Of a stretch of DNA of 64,000 bases, positions 29,096-38,049 are shown piece after piece. Numbering within the stretch: position 1 is the first letter of the stretch; the number at the start of each line of letters is the position of its first letter. Source of the stretch: Novosphingobium organovorum (lineage in GTDB: Bacteria > Pseudomonadota > Alphaproteobacteria > Sphingomonadales > Sphingomonadaceae). The stretch covers positions 1-64,000 of the forward strand of contig NZ_JALHLF010000003.1 in the NCBI RefSeq assembly GCF_022832435.1, read 5' to 3'. The translations under genes and the position numbers were made by a program. The notes below the pieces were generated by a model, which saw only the letters and a program-made list of their open reading frames with translations, was not told the DNA's origin and ran no database searches.

Positions 29096-29249
29096 TGCAT
29101 TGGCCTGTCTGGTCTCGGATCGCCGTGAGCGTGCCACACTGGCCGCCGCCACGCCATGATCGAGATCAGCGCCCAGGCCGTGCAAGCCGGTAACGCGCGG
29201 ATGCGCTGGAGTGCCGGGGGCAATCGCCCCAGCGCATCCGCGAACGGAC

Positions 29250-29636
29250 TTACTTGCCCGGATTCTTCAGGTAATCGATCAGCGACTGGCGGTCTTCGGC
29301 CTTGGGCAGACCGGCAAAGGCCATCGAGGTGCCCGGAACAAGCGCGGCCGGCTTGGTCAGCCACTTGTCGAGATTGGCTTCGGTCCAGGTTAGCTTGGCC
29401 TTGCTCATCGCCGCGGAGTACTTGAAGCCCTTCTCCGTGCCCGACTTGCGCCCGACCACGCCCGACAGGTTCGGACCGATGCGGTTGGCACCGCCCTTTT
29501 CGACCGTGTGGCAAGCCATGCAGCGGGTGAACAGCGTCTTGCCGCGCGCCGCATCAGCCGACGCGACCGAAGGCATCAGCGCCACGGTCATGGCTGCCGC
29601 GAATGAAAGCGACGAGATTGCGTGCATCTTCCTCAT
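29250..29636 (-). CDS. Class I cytochrome c (c2/c550-like)
   Basis: This 128-residue periplasmic electron carrier has a signal peptide (cleavage near ASADA), one heme-binding motif RCMACHTVEKGG (Cys39, Cys42, His43), GPNLSGVVGRKSG after it, and the sixth-ligand Met in VPGTSMAFAGL. The C-terminal helix SLIDYLKNPGK is typical. It probably shuttles electrons between the bc1 complex and terminal oxidases. AGGA lies 5 bases before the ATG. The gene is apparently monocistronic. Confidence 0.93.
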   Translation of the reverse strand: MRKMHAISSLSFAAAMTVALMPSVASADAARGKTLFTRCMACHTVEKGGANRIGPNLSGVVGRKSGTEKGFKYSAAMSKAKLTWTEANLDKWLTKPAALVPGTSMAFAGLPKAEDRQSLIDYLKNPGK

Positions 29637-29981
29637 GGAAATCCTGTATCCTTCTTCTTTCGTTAGGCGCTCTTATGCCGCCTGGACCCTACGAACTGCA
29701 GCCGTCTGCAAGCTGAACGAACACCGTGCCCGCGAAACCGCCGGGCGTTGAATGCACCAGAGCGGGCATCGGCGCAACGAATGATCGTACATCATCACGG
29801 CTACGAAGCTATTGTATTTAAGGCCAAGGTGAGCCGATCCGGGCATCGCGGCCCGCCAAGCTTGCGAATTGTCCCGATCGGGCATGGACGCGCGGCAGCC
29901 CGCCCGGCTAGTGGATGGATGGTACCATTTTCGATGCCCTGGCCGACCGGTTCGGCCCTGCCCCAGCCTTCAAGGAGAATC
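29637..29981. other. Divergent intergenic region, cytochrome c / mazG
   Basis: This 345-bp gap separates the minus-strand cytochrome gene and plus-strand mazG. The mazG frame is open through much of it but has no ribosome site or homology there. A short AT-rich stretch (ATTGTATTTAAGG near 29811) may be part of a promoter. I see no RNA gene and no clear operator. Confidence 0.4.
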
Positions 29982-30773
29982 ATGACCCGTCCCGCGCCGC
30001 ACCAGCAACTCGACCGCCTGCTTGCGATCATGGCGCGACTGCGCGATCCGGTGAACGGATGCGAGTGGGACCGCGCGCAGGATTTCGCCTCGATCGCGCC
30101 CTACACGATCGAGGAAGCCTACGAAGTGGCCGATGCGATCGAGCGCGCGGACCTTTGCGCGCTGCGGGAGGAACTGGGTGATCTTCTGCTCCAGGTGGTG
30201 TTCCACGCTCGCATGGCCGAGGAAGGCGGCGTCTTCGCCTTTGCCGATGTCGCGCAGGCCATTGCCGACAAGCTCGAAGCGCGTCACCCGCACATCTTTG
30301 GCGAGGGCGACGAGGAGACCGGCCAGACCGAACGTTGGGAGAAGCTCAAGGCGAGCGAACGCGCGGCCAAGGGCGAGACCAGCGCGGTCGATGGCGTGGC
30401 GCGCGCCCTGCCCGCCCTGATGCGCGCCGAAAAGCTCCAGAAACGCGCCGCGCGCGTCGGCTTCGACTGGCCCGACCCGACCGGCGCCGAGGTCAAGGTG
30501 CACGAGGAAATCGCCGAACTGCGTGAGGCTGAAGCGGCAGAAAAGCTTGAGGAAGCGGGTGATCTGCTGTTCGCTGCGGTCAATCTGGTAAGGCTGAACG
30601 GCCTTGCCCCCGAAGACGCGCTGCGCGCGGCCAACGCCAAGTTCGAGCGCCGCTTCCGGGCGATGGAAGCGCTCGCCCACCAACGGGGCGAGACCTTTGC
30701 GGCGCTCGATCTTGATGCGCAGGAAGCGCTCTGGCAGGCGGTAAAAGCCTCAGAGCGCGCGAAAACGGCCTAG
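29982..30773 (+). CDS. mazG: Nucleoside triphosphate pyrophosphohydrolase MazG
   Basis: This 263-residue cytoplasmic enzyme hydrolyses nucleoside triphosphates to monophosphates and pyrophosphate, cleaning the nucleotide pool and modulating ppGpp in E. coli. Two tandem MazG domains are visible. The first has CEWDRAQDFASIAPYTIEE and LREELGDLLLQVVFHARMA (the ExxE and ExxD metal sites). The second has HEEIAELREAEAAEKLEEAGDLL quoted here by its core EEAGDLLFAAVNLVR. ATG 29982 has AAGGAG 4 bases upstream. Its 3' end overlaps convergent hflX by 24 bases. mazG next to hflX-hfq-ntr is the usual alphaproteobacterial order. Confidence 0.95.
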   Translation: MTRPAPHQQLDRLLAIMARLRDPVNGCEWDRAQDFASIAPYTIEEAYEVADAIERADLCALREELGDLLLQVVFHARMAEEGGVFAFADVAQAIADKLEARHPHIFGEGDEETGQTERWEKLKASERAAKGETSAVDGVARALPALMRAEKLQKRAARVGFDWPDPTGAEVKVHEEIAELREAEAAEKLEEAGDLLFAAVNLVRLNGLAPEDALRAANAKFERRFRAMEALAHQRGETFAALDLDAQEALWQAVKASERAKTA

Positions 30774-32105
30774 TTCGCGTTCGGCGAGGCGCACTTCGAT
30801 CCGCATCAGCGGACCGTTCTCGTCCTCGCCCGCAGCCTCTTCGCGAAGCACTTCGCCGCGTGCGTGAAGGAAGGCCAGACGCTGACCATCGGCTGCCGGG
30901 AGGACGAAGCTGTAGACCCTGGCATCGGCGTTGAGGCCATGGCCCACCACGTCGAGCAGGGTGTCACACCCTTCCCCGGTTACCGCCGAAAGCGGGATGA
31001 TCGTTTCCTCGCTGCGGTGCGCGATGACGTCGCGCAGGGCATCGGCCTGTTCTTCGCTCAGCAGGTCCCACTTGTTCCAGACCTCGACGATCGGGATTCC
31101 GGGCTCGGCACCCTCTTCCTCGTCGATGTCATCCCCTTCGCCGGGCAGCACGCCGAGATCGGCCAAGACGGCCAGGACCTGGCGCTTTTGCGCTTCGGTG
31201 TCCGGGTTGGCGATGTCGCGCACGTGAAGGATCACGTCCGCTGCGGTCACTTCCTCAAGCGTTGCGCGAAACGCCGCGACCAGCTGGGTGGGCAGATCGG
31301 AGATGAAACCCACCGTGTCGGACAGGATCGCCTTCTCGACGCCGGGCAGGCGCACCGCGCGCATGGTCGGGTCAAGGGTGGCGAACAGGAGGTCCTGTGC
31401 CATGACATCCGCGCCCGTCAGGTGATTGAAAAGCGTTGATTTTCCGGCGTTTGTATAGCCAACGAGGGCAACCACCGGCCACGGCGCCTTCTCGCGCCGG
31501 TCGCGGTGCAGGCCACGCGTACGGCGCACCTGTTCGAGCTCGCGGCGAATGCGGCTCATGCGGTCACGGATCATCCGGCGGTCCGCCTCGATCTGCGTCT
31601 CGCCCGGCCCGCCCAGGAACCCGAAACCGCCACGCTGGCGTTCGAGGTGAGTCCAGCTGCGCACCAGACGCCCGGCCTGGTAATCAAGGTGCGCCAGTTC
31701 GACCTGCAGGCGCCCTTCGGCGGTCGCCGCGCGTTCGCCGAAGATCTCAAGGATAAGCCCCGTGCGGTCGATCACCTTGCGCTTGAGCTTTTCCTCGAGG
31801 TTGCGCTGCTGGATCGCCGAAAGCGAACCGTCGACGACGACGAGTTCGGCCTCGTTCAGCGTGCAGGCGATCGAAATATTCTCGATCTGGCCTTCGCCGA
31901 ATAGCGTACCGGCGCGCGGCTCGCGGATGGGAATGATGAGAGCGTCGGCAATCTCGAGGCCAATCGCCAGGGCCAGGCCCTTGGCTTCCTCGAGACGCGC
32001 GTCGGGGTCCAGCTCGCCGCTGCCCCGGTTGCCACGCATGTGCGGATAGACGACGAGGGCACGCGCACCGCGCGTGACCTCGCCCTTCAGGTCTTCGTCG
32101 TTCAA
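30750..32105 (-). CDS. hflX: Ribosome-associated GTPase HflX
   Basis: This 451-residue GTPase binds the 50S subunit and rescues or splits stalled ribosomes under stress. The N-terminal HflX domain (about 1-190) ends in an arginine-rich coiled coil (RRELEQVRRTRG). The G domain has G1 ALVGYTNAGKSTLFNHLTG, the switch segment TLDPTMRAVRLPG, G3 DTVGFISDLP and G4 NKWD. A C-terminal domain follows. It lies 7 bases downstream of hfq in the same operon. Slight length over the E. coli protein comes from an acidic insert (EGDDIDEEEGAE). Confidence 0.96.
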   Translation of the reverse strand: MNDEDLKGEVTRGARALVVYPHMRGNRGSGELDPDARLEEAKGLALAIGLEIADALIIPIREPRAGTLFGEGQIENISIACTLNEAELVVVDGSLSAIQQRNLEEKLKRKVIDRTGLILEIFGERAATAEGRLQVELAHLDYQAGRLVRSWTHLERQRGGFGFLGGPGETQIEADRRMIRDRMSRIRRELEQVRRTRGLHRDRREKAPWPVVALVGYTNAGKSTLFNHLTGADVMAQDLLFATLDPTMRAVRLPGVEKAILSDTVGFISDLPTQLVAAFRATLEEVTAADVILHVRDIANPDTEAQKRQVLAVLADLGVLPGEGDDIDEEEGAEPGIPIVEVWNKWDLLSEEQADALRDVIAHRSEETIIPLSAVTGEGCDTLLDVVGHGLNADARVYSFVLPAADGQRLAFLHARGEVLREEAAGEDENGPLMRIEVRLAERELGRFRAL

Positions 32106-32112
32106 GACAGGA

Positions 32113-32712
32113 TCAGTCTTCGGCCTCTTCGTGGCTCTGCAGATCGACCGGGGTTACCGGCTGGATCGTCGAGACCGCGTGCTTGTAGGCCAACTGGACG
32201 TAACCTTCGCGTTCGAGCAGCATGCAGAACAGGTCGTAGGCGGCAACGCGCCCCTGGAGCATGACGCCGTTGATGAGGAACATGGTCACCTGCACACCCG
32301 CGCTGCGGATGCTGGAGAGGAACACGTCCTGGAGCGCGCGCGTCTTCTTCGAACCTTCACCGCTGCTGAACTGCGCGGCATCGACCGGGGTCGAGGGCAT
32401 GATCGTCGAGATCGCGTGCTTGTAGACCAGCTGCGACTGACCATCGCGACGCAGCAGGATCGAGAAGTTGTCGAACCACGTCACGATGCCCTGCAGCTTG
32501 ACGCCCTTGACCAGGAACATGGTCACCGGTGTCTTGTTCTTGCGCAGCAGGTTCAGAAACTGGTCCTGAAGATTTTGTCCCTTTCCGGCAGAGACAGCCG
32601 GTGTCGCACCCGCGGTGCTTGTCGTAGGTGCCGATGCCGGAGCGGGCTTGGGTTCCGCCGCCGCCGTCGCTGCACTCGCTCTCGGCCTCGCTGAAAGCGT
32701 CCGACCAGCCAT
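32113..32712 (-). CDS. hfq: RNA chaperone Hfq with two tandem Hfq domains
   Basis: This 199-residue protein is twice the normal Hfq size. A flexible Ala/Pro-rich N-terminus (1-44) is followed by domain 1 (about 46-106, [15 protein letters not shown] ... YKHAISTI) and domain 2 (about 125-185, [14 protein letters not shown] ... [10 protein letters not shown]), then an acidic tail. Both domains keep the proximal U-binding residues: Gln49, Phe83, Lys98 and His99 in domain 1, and Gln128, Phe162, Lys177 and His178 in domain 2. The basic rim patch (RRER in E. coli) is RKNK in domain 1 but RSAG in domain 2. Three chains could build a pseudo-hexameric ring. The start has AAGGAG 7 bases upstream. As far as I recall, double Hfq has been noted in sphingomonads. 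Confidence 0.96.
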   Translation of the reverse strand: MAGRTLSARPRASAATAAAEPKPAPASAPTTSTAGATPAVSAGKGQNLQDQFLNLLRKNKTPVTMFLVKGVKLQGIVTWFDNFSILLRRDGQSQLVYKHAISTIMPSTPVDAAQFSSGEGSKKTRALQDVFLSSIRSAGVQVTMFLINGVMLQGRVAAYDLFCMLLEREGYVQLAYKHAVSTIQPVTPVDLQSHEEAED

Positions 32713-32847
32713 TGGTATTCTCCTTCTTTTTGGCGGCCGCTAATGCGGTCCGCGATCTGGCATGCCCGACCCCCGGATCATGCCGTAAGCGAATCGAAAT
32801 TACCCGCTCGCTGCAGTGCAGTAAATCGCAAAGTTGTGTCAGGCGCG

Positions 32848-34245
32848 TTACGCGTCGCCCTCACCGCCGCCCTCGCCTTCCTTGCCACTGGACATTCCCA
32901 GCAGCTTGAGCTTGCGGTGAAGCGCCGAGCGTTCCATCCCGATGAACGAGGCGGTCTTCGAGATATTGCCGGAAAACCGCCGGATCTGGACGCGCAGATA
33001 TTCGCGCTCGAAGCTTTCGCGCGCTTCGCGCAGAGGCGCGCTCATCATCACCGTCACGCCGCCGTCACCGCCCGGACGGTTGCTGAAAATTTCCGGGGGC
33101 AACATGTCTTGCTCGATCCGGGCCAGTTTCTCGCGCGGGGCCATGATGACCGTTCGCTCGACCACGTTGCGCAGCTGACGCACATTGCCCGGCCATTCGT
33201 AGGCCTGCAGCGCGGTCATCGCCTCGGGCGTGACCTGCGGCGGGGCAACGCCCTGTTCGTTGGCATAGCGGGCAAAGAAATGGTCGACCAGCGCAGGGAT
33301 GTCGTCGCGCCGTTCGCGCAAGGCAGGGATCGCCACGGGCACGACGTTGAGACGGTAGAACAGGTCCTCGCGAAAGCGCCGCTCGGCAATTTCCTTTTCG
33401 AGGTCGCGCGAGGTCGAGGACACCACGCGCACATCGACCCGGATCTGGCGCGTGCCACCCACGCGCACGAAAGCCTGATCGGTCAGCACGCGCAGGATGC
33501 GCGCCTGGGTCGAGAGCGGCATGTCGGCCACTTCGTCGAGATAGAGCGTGCCGCCATCGGCGGTTTCGAGCAGCCCCGGACGCACCAGCGCACCGTCGCT
33601 TTCCTCGCCGAACAGCTCCTGTTCGAAGCGCTCGGGCGTGATCCGCGCCGAATTGACGCTGACGAAGGCCTTGTCGGCGCGTGGGCTCCAGGCGTGGAGC
33701 AGGCGCGCGGCCACTTCCTTGCCCGACCCTGCGGGACCGGTAATGAGCAGGCGGCTGCCGGTGTTGGCCACGCGCTTGAGCGTCGCGCGGACCTGATTGA
33801 TCGAACCGCTGGACCCGGTGAATTCCTCGCCGGTCGAATAGTCCTGCTTGAGCTGGGCGTTCTCGCGGCGCAGGCGCTCGGTTTCGGTCGCCTTGCCGAC
33901 GAGGTGGATCAGCCGCTCGGCCTCAAACGGCTTCTCGATGAAATCGACAGCGCCGCGCCCGATCGCGGCGACCGCGGTGTCGATGTTGCCGTGGCCCGAG
34001 AAGATGATGACCGGCAGTTCGGGCTCGCGCGCCTTGATCGCGTCGAGCACTTCGAGCCCGTCGAGCCGGCTGCCGTGGAGCCACACGTCGAGCAGCACCA
34101 GCGAGGGGCGCCGCTTGTCGATCTCCTCAAGCGCGGCGGTGCTGTCTCCGGCGGTGCGGCATTCGTAGCCTTCGTCGCTCAGCACGCCGGCGACCAGTTC
34201 ACGAATGTCGCGTTCGTCGTCGACGATCAGGATTTCGAGTGCCAT
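32848..34245 (-). CDS. ntrX: Nitrogen response regulator NtrX
   Basis: This 465-residue response regulator partners NtrY in control of nitrogen and redox genes. It has a receiver domain with phosphoacceptor Asp53 (LVLLDVWLHG), an AAA+ domain with Walker A ITGPAGSGKEVAARLLH and Walker B GGTLYLDEVADMP, and a C-terminal Fis-type HTH (GNISKTASFIGMERSALHRKL). The GAFTGA loop that contacts sigma-54 is missing: the region reads ELFGEESDGALVRPG. This is a known feature of alphaproteobacterial NtrX, so it probably acts without sigma-54 remodelling. It lies 64 bases after ntrY in the same operon. Confidence 0.94.
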   Translation of the reverse strand: MALEILIVDDERDIRELVAGVLSDEGYECRTAGDSTAALEEIDKRRPSLVLLDVWLHGSRLDGLEVLDAIKAREPELPVIIFSGHGNIDTAVAAIGRGAVDFIEKPFEAERLIHLVGKATETERLRRENAQLKQDYSTGEEFTGSSGSINQVRATLKRVANTGSRLLITGPAGSGKEVAARLLHAWSPRADKAFVSVNSARITPERFEQELFGEESDGALVRPGLLETADGGTLYLDEVADMPLSTQARILRVLTDQAFVRVGGTRQIRVDVRVVSSTSRDLEKEIAERRFREDLFYRLNVVPVAIPALRERRDDIPALVDHFFARYANEQGVAPPQVTPEAMTALQAYEWPGNVRQLRNVVERTVIMAPREKLARIEQDMLPPEIFSNRPGGDGGVTVMMSAPLREARESFEREYLRVQIRRFSGNISKTASFIGMERSALHRKLKLLGMSSGKEGEGGGEGDA

Positions 34246-34309
34246 GGCCGTGTCTTCTTCTGCTTGATCGATGGATTTGAACGAAGGGTGGTGACGATCG
34301 GGAGAGGTC

Positions 34310-36526
34310 TCATTCGGCCGCTTCCTGCTTTCTCTGGCGCGCCACAGGGTCGCTGGCGAAGCGCATGGTCACACAGGTCCCTCCCCCCTCCGCCGGGGAG
34401 AAGGTCATGTCGCCGCCATGCTCCTCGACGATCTTGTTCACGATCGCAAGGCCAAGGCCAGTGCCCTTTTCGCGGGTGGTGACGTAAGGTTCGATCAGCC
34501 GTTCGCGCGATTGGGTAAGGCCGATGCCGTTATCGACGATGCGCACCACGATCGTCTCGTCGTCGAGTGAGACGTCGACCGCAATGCTGCCGCGATAACC
34601 TTCGGGCGCGTCCTTGGCCTTGGCCTCGGTCGCTTCCACGGCGTTCTTGAGCACGTTGGTCATCGCCTGACCGAACTGATGACGGTCGCAGTCGATCATG
34701 CCGATGTCGGGCTCGGCGTGGAAACGGAACGAGACGTCGGGCCGCGCGACTTCCTGGAGAAACAGCGCCTGGCGGGTCAGTGCGACCGGGTCTTCGGTGC
34801 GGAACACCGGCTTGGGCAGCCGCGCGAAGGAGGAAAATTCGTCGACCATGCGCCGCAGATCGCCGACCTGGCGGATGATCGTCGCGGTCAGGTCCTCGAA
34901 CAGCTCGGGATTGTCGGTGATCTGCTTGCGGTAGCGCCGGCTCAGGCGTTCGGTGGCGAGCTGGATCGGGGTCAGCGGGTTCTTGATCTCGTGCGCGATG
35001 CGCCGCGCGACGTCCGACCAGGCAGCGGTGCGCTGGTCGAGCAACTGGCGGGTGATGTCCTCGAAGGTAATGACATAGCCGGTCGCATCGCGGCTCGTCT
35101 TGACCGCAAGGGTAAGGAGTTCGCCGCCCCGGCTGAACTGGACGATGCCGTTCTGGTCGCCCTTTTCGATGAGCGCGCCGATCGCGGGGGCAAGATCGCT
35201 GATCGGCATACCTTCGGGCACGGCGGTCTGGGCGGTGAGCTTGAGCGCGGAACTGTTCATCAGCAGGATCGCGCCCGTCGCATCGAGCGAGATGATCCCC
35301 GAGGTGACCGATTCGAGCACCGCCTCGATGAACAGGCGCCGCTCGTGCAGCTGGAGGTTGGCGCCGAGCAGCGCCTGGGTCTGCTTGTCGATCTGCGCGG
35401 TCATGCGGTTGAAGGCGCGGTTGAGCAGGCCGATCTCGTCGGTCCCGGTGCGCCCTTCAAGCTGGAGCGCGTAGTTGCCCGCCCCCACCCGGCGCGCCGC
35501 TTCGACGAGTTCGTAGAGCGGCTGCACCTGCCGGTCGGCAAAGCGCAGCGCGAACCACACCGACAGGCCCACCAGCACCAGCGCGACGATGAACAGCGCG
35601 ACGTTGAAGCGCAGCTGCGTCACCCGCGCCCGGCTCGTCTGGAATTCGTAGGCTTGCACGATGCTCTCGGCGCGCTGGCCCTGACTGAGCGAAAGCAGTT
35701 CGGAACTGCGCGCCACGAGCAGATAGACGCCCGCGTTCATCTCGATCGGTGCGGCCGCTACGATGCGGTCCTTCTTCGCCTCCACCGCATAGGGCTGCCC
35801 CTTGGCGAGGTGGTCGAGCATGTCCTTGCTGAGCCGATTATTTTCGGATTCGTTGTCGGGGTCTGCGATGATCGGGGTGCGCTGCTCGCCGCTCGCATCG
35901 ATCTGGATGATCGCGGCGAAGGACAGGCTGCGGCGCAGCACCTCGGACGCCAGGAAGCGCTGGAAACGCGGGCTGACGACCGGCGACTTTTCCATTTCCT
36001 TACGCGCATCGATCGCCGCAGCGACCGACTGGTAGCCAACGTCGAGCACCGTCTGTTCGTAATAGCCGCGCGCCAGCTTGTTCGCGTTTTCGAGCAGCCC
36101 GCGCGAATTTTCCGAAAACCAGAACTCGACACCCGACTGGAACAGCCAGGACGCAAAAATCACCACCAGGAGCGTGGGAATGGCCGAAATCAGCGAGAAG
36201 ATGAACACCAGGCGCACGTGCATCTGGCCCGTGCCGCCAATGCTCTGCGCGGCGCGTTGCAGGGCGATGTAGCGCCCCAGCAGGACCACCAGCGCCATGG
36301 CCGGAACCAGCATCCCCACCAGCAGCGTTGCCGTGAGGTTGGAGGGCAGCGGCTTGGTCGAATTGGTTCCGCCGTTGAGCGCAATCCAGGTGATCGTGCT
36401 CATGACCACGAAGGCGACGACGCAGACCGCCGCGATAACGGCAAAAAAATTGGCGCGGTGGGCGGCGATCTGGAAGCGCCGCCACCACCGTGGCCAATTG
36501 CGTCGAAGTACGGGCGAGGCAGTCAT
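34310..36526 (-). CDS. ntrY: Nitrogen sensor histidine kinase NtrY
   Basis: This 738-residue inner-membrane kinase phosphorylates NtrX. The N-terminus has several membrane segments (about residues 25-120) and a further one near 300 (ALFIVALVLVGLSVWFAL) around a periplasmic sensor region, followed by a HAMP domain (RFADRQVQPLYELVEAARR), a PAS domain and a HisKA domain with [19 protein letters not shown]. The HATPase has MTNVLKNAVEATEA and TREKGTGLGLAIV. Family length is about 730-770, so it appears complete. ntrC ends 101 bases upstream, with a modest CAGACG/CGTCTG inverted repeat in the gap. Confidence 0.94.
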   Translation of the reverse strand: MTASPVLRRNWPRWWRRFQIAAHRANFFAVIAAVCVVAFVVMSTITWIALNGGTNSTKPLPSNLTATLLVGMLVPAMALVVLLGRYIALQRAAQSIGGTGQMHVRLVFIFSLISAIPTLLVVIFASWLFQSGVEFWFSENSRGLLENANKLARGYYEQTVLDVGYQSVAAAIDARKEMEKSPVVSPRFQRFLASEVLRRSLSFAAIIQIDASGEQRTPIIADPDNESENNRLSKDMLDHLAKGQPYAVEAKKDRIVAAAPIEMNAGVYLLVARSSELLSLSQGQRAESIVQAYEFQTSRARVTQLRFNVALFIVALVLVGLSVWFALRFADRQVQPLYELVEAARRVGAGNYALQLEGRTGTDEIGLLNRAFNRMTAQIDKQTQALLGANLQLHERRLFIEAVLESVTSGIISLDATGAILLMNSSALKLTAQTAVPEGMPISDLAPAIGALIEKGDQNGIVQFSRGGELLTLAVKTSRDATGYVITFEDITRQLLDQRTAAWSDVARRIAHEIKNPLTPIQLATERLSRRYRKQITDNPELFEDLTATIIRQVGDLRRMVDEFSSFARLPKPVFRTEDPVALTRQALFLQEVARPDVSFRFHAEPDIGMIDCDRHQFGQAMTNVLKNAVEATEAKAKDAPEGYRGSIAVDVSLDDETIVVRIVDNGIGLTQSRERLIEPYVTTREKGTGLGLAIVNKIVEEHGGDMTFSPAEGGGTCVTMRFASDPVARQRKQEAAE

Positions 36527-36627
36527 CGTTGCGCCTATACAACACCCCTGTTGCTCAAGAGCAAGGGTGAAATGACAGGCAGACGACCAAATGCCCCGAT
36601 TGCCCGTCTGGCCGACCTAGACCATCG

Positions 36628-38049
36628 TTAGCGGCGCGTAAACTCTTCCGGGTCGAGCGCGAGTTCGCTCAGCCGTTTGCGCAAGGTATTGCGGTTGATG
36701 CCGAGCGCCTGCGCGGCGCGCAGCTGATTCCCGGCGGTTTCTTTGAGGATCGAGGCGAACAGCGGCCGCTCGAGCGCGGCGAGCGCGCTGGCGTAGATCG
36801 TGCCCGAGGCGGGATGCTCGCGCTCGAGCCAGCGGCCGATGGCGGTCTCGATATCGAGCGCGGCGACGCTGCCCCCCTCGTCCTCGGGCGGGGCGTCCCG
36901 GCGCAGCAGCGGCGCGACGGCGTCGGCATCGATGGTGTCTTCGCGCGCGAGGAGGACGAGGCGGTAGATGAAGTTCTTCAACTCGCGCACGTTGCCCGGC
37001 CAGGCCTGCTGGCTGAGCAGCTGGGCCGCCGATGCGGTCAACTGGCGACGCGGCAGCCCTTCCCTGGCGGCGAGCTGGAGGAAGTGGCGGGCGAGGACCT
37101 CGATATCGTCGCTGCGTTCGCGCAGCGGTGGCATGTCGATCGGCACCACGTTGAGCCGGTAGTACAGATCCTCGCGAAAGCGCCCTGCGGCAATTTCGGG
37201 TTCGAGATCCTTGTTGGTCGCCGCGATGATGCGCACGTCGAGCCGGACTTCCTCCTGCCCGCCCACGCGCCGGATCGTACCCGACTGGAGCGCGCGCAAC
37301 AGCCGCGTCTGCGCCTGCATCGGCATGTCACCGATCTCGTCGAGGAACAGCGTGCCCCCGGCGGCCTGTTCGAACTTGCCGATATGGCGCGCGACCGCGC
37401 CGGTGAAGGCGCCCTTCTCGTGCCCGAACAGCTCGCTTTCGATGAGCTCGGCAGGAATTGCGGCGGTGTTCACCGCAATGAACGGCCCGTCGCGGCGGTT
37501 GCCGAGCTGGTGGATGGCTTCGGCGACAAGCTCCTTGCCGGTGCCCGATTCGCCCAGCACGAGCACGGTCAGGTCGTTGCGCAGCACGCGGGTTATCATG
37601 CGAAAGACCGACTGCATGGCCTGGCTGCGCCCGACCAGCGGCAGCCCTTCGGTCACCAGCGGGTCGTTCTCCAGCGTCTCGCCCGTGGCCAGGTTGCCCG
37701 CCGCCTTGCGCACGGTGCGCGCCAGTTCGTCGATGTCGAAGGGCTTGGGAAAATACTCGAAGGCCCCGGTGTCGGTCGCGCGCACTGCGGTGTCGAGCGT
37801 GTTCTGCGCGGACAGGATCACGATCGGCATGTCCGGGCACACCGCGCGCACCGCGCCGATCGTCTCGATCCCGTCGCCGTCGGGGAGCATCACGTCGGTC
37901 ACCAGCGCGTTGAAGCGCCGTTCGCGCAGCATACGGTCGCGTTCGGCCAGGGTGTGGACGTGGGTGACCCGTGCGCCTTCGGCACCAAGCGCGGCGTCGA
38001 TGACGATGGCGATCGAGGGATCGTCTTCGACCAGCAGAACCTCGATCAT
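36628..38049 (-). CDS. ntrC: Nitrogen regulation response regulator NtrC (NR-I)
   Basis: This 473-residue sigma-54 activator turns on nitrogen-assimilation genes when phosphorylated by NtrB. The receiver has phosphoacceptor Asp52 (ALVTDVMLPDGDG). The AAA+ domain has Walker A VLGESGTGKELVAEAIH, an intact GAFTGA loop (FGHEKGAFTGAV) and Walker B GGTLFLDEIGDMP. The Fis-type HTH is at the C-terminus (NQLRAAQALGINRNTLRKRL). ATG 38049 overlaps the ntrB stop by 4 bases. A longer in-frame extension inside ntrB is spurious. Confidence 0.96.
   Translation of the reverse strand: MIEVLLVEDDPSIAIVIDAALGAEGARVTHVHTLAERDRMLRERRFNALVTDVMLPDGDGIETIGAVRAVCPDMPIVILSAQNTLDTAVRATDTGAFEYFPKPFDIDELARTVRKAAGNLATGETLENDPLVTEGLPLVGRSQAMQSVFRMITRVLRNDLTVLVLGESGTGKELVAEAIHQLGNRRDGPFIAVNTAAIPAELIESELFGHEKGAFTGAVARHIGKFEQAAGGTLFLDEIGDMPMQAQTRLLRALQSGTIRRVGGQEEVRLDVRIIAATNKDLEPEIAAGRFREDLYYRLNVVPIDMPPLRERSDDIEVLARHFLQLAAREGLPRRQLTASAAQLLSQQAWPGNVRELKNFIYRLVLLAREDTIDADAVAPLLRRDAPPEDEGGSVAALDIETAIGRWLEREHPASGTIYASALAALERPLFASILKETAGNQLRAAQALGINRNTLRKRLSELALDPEEFTRR

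Noticed and set aside
29915-30181. Short open frame upstream of and overlapping mazG
   Set aside because: The first codons look coding, but there is no ribosome site and no similarity. It runs into mazG in another frame.
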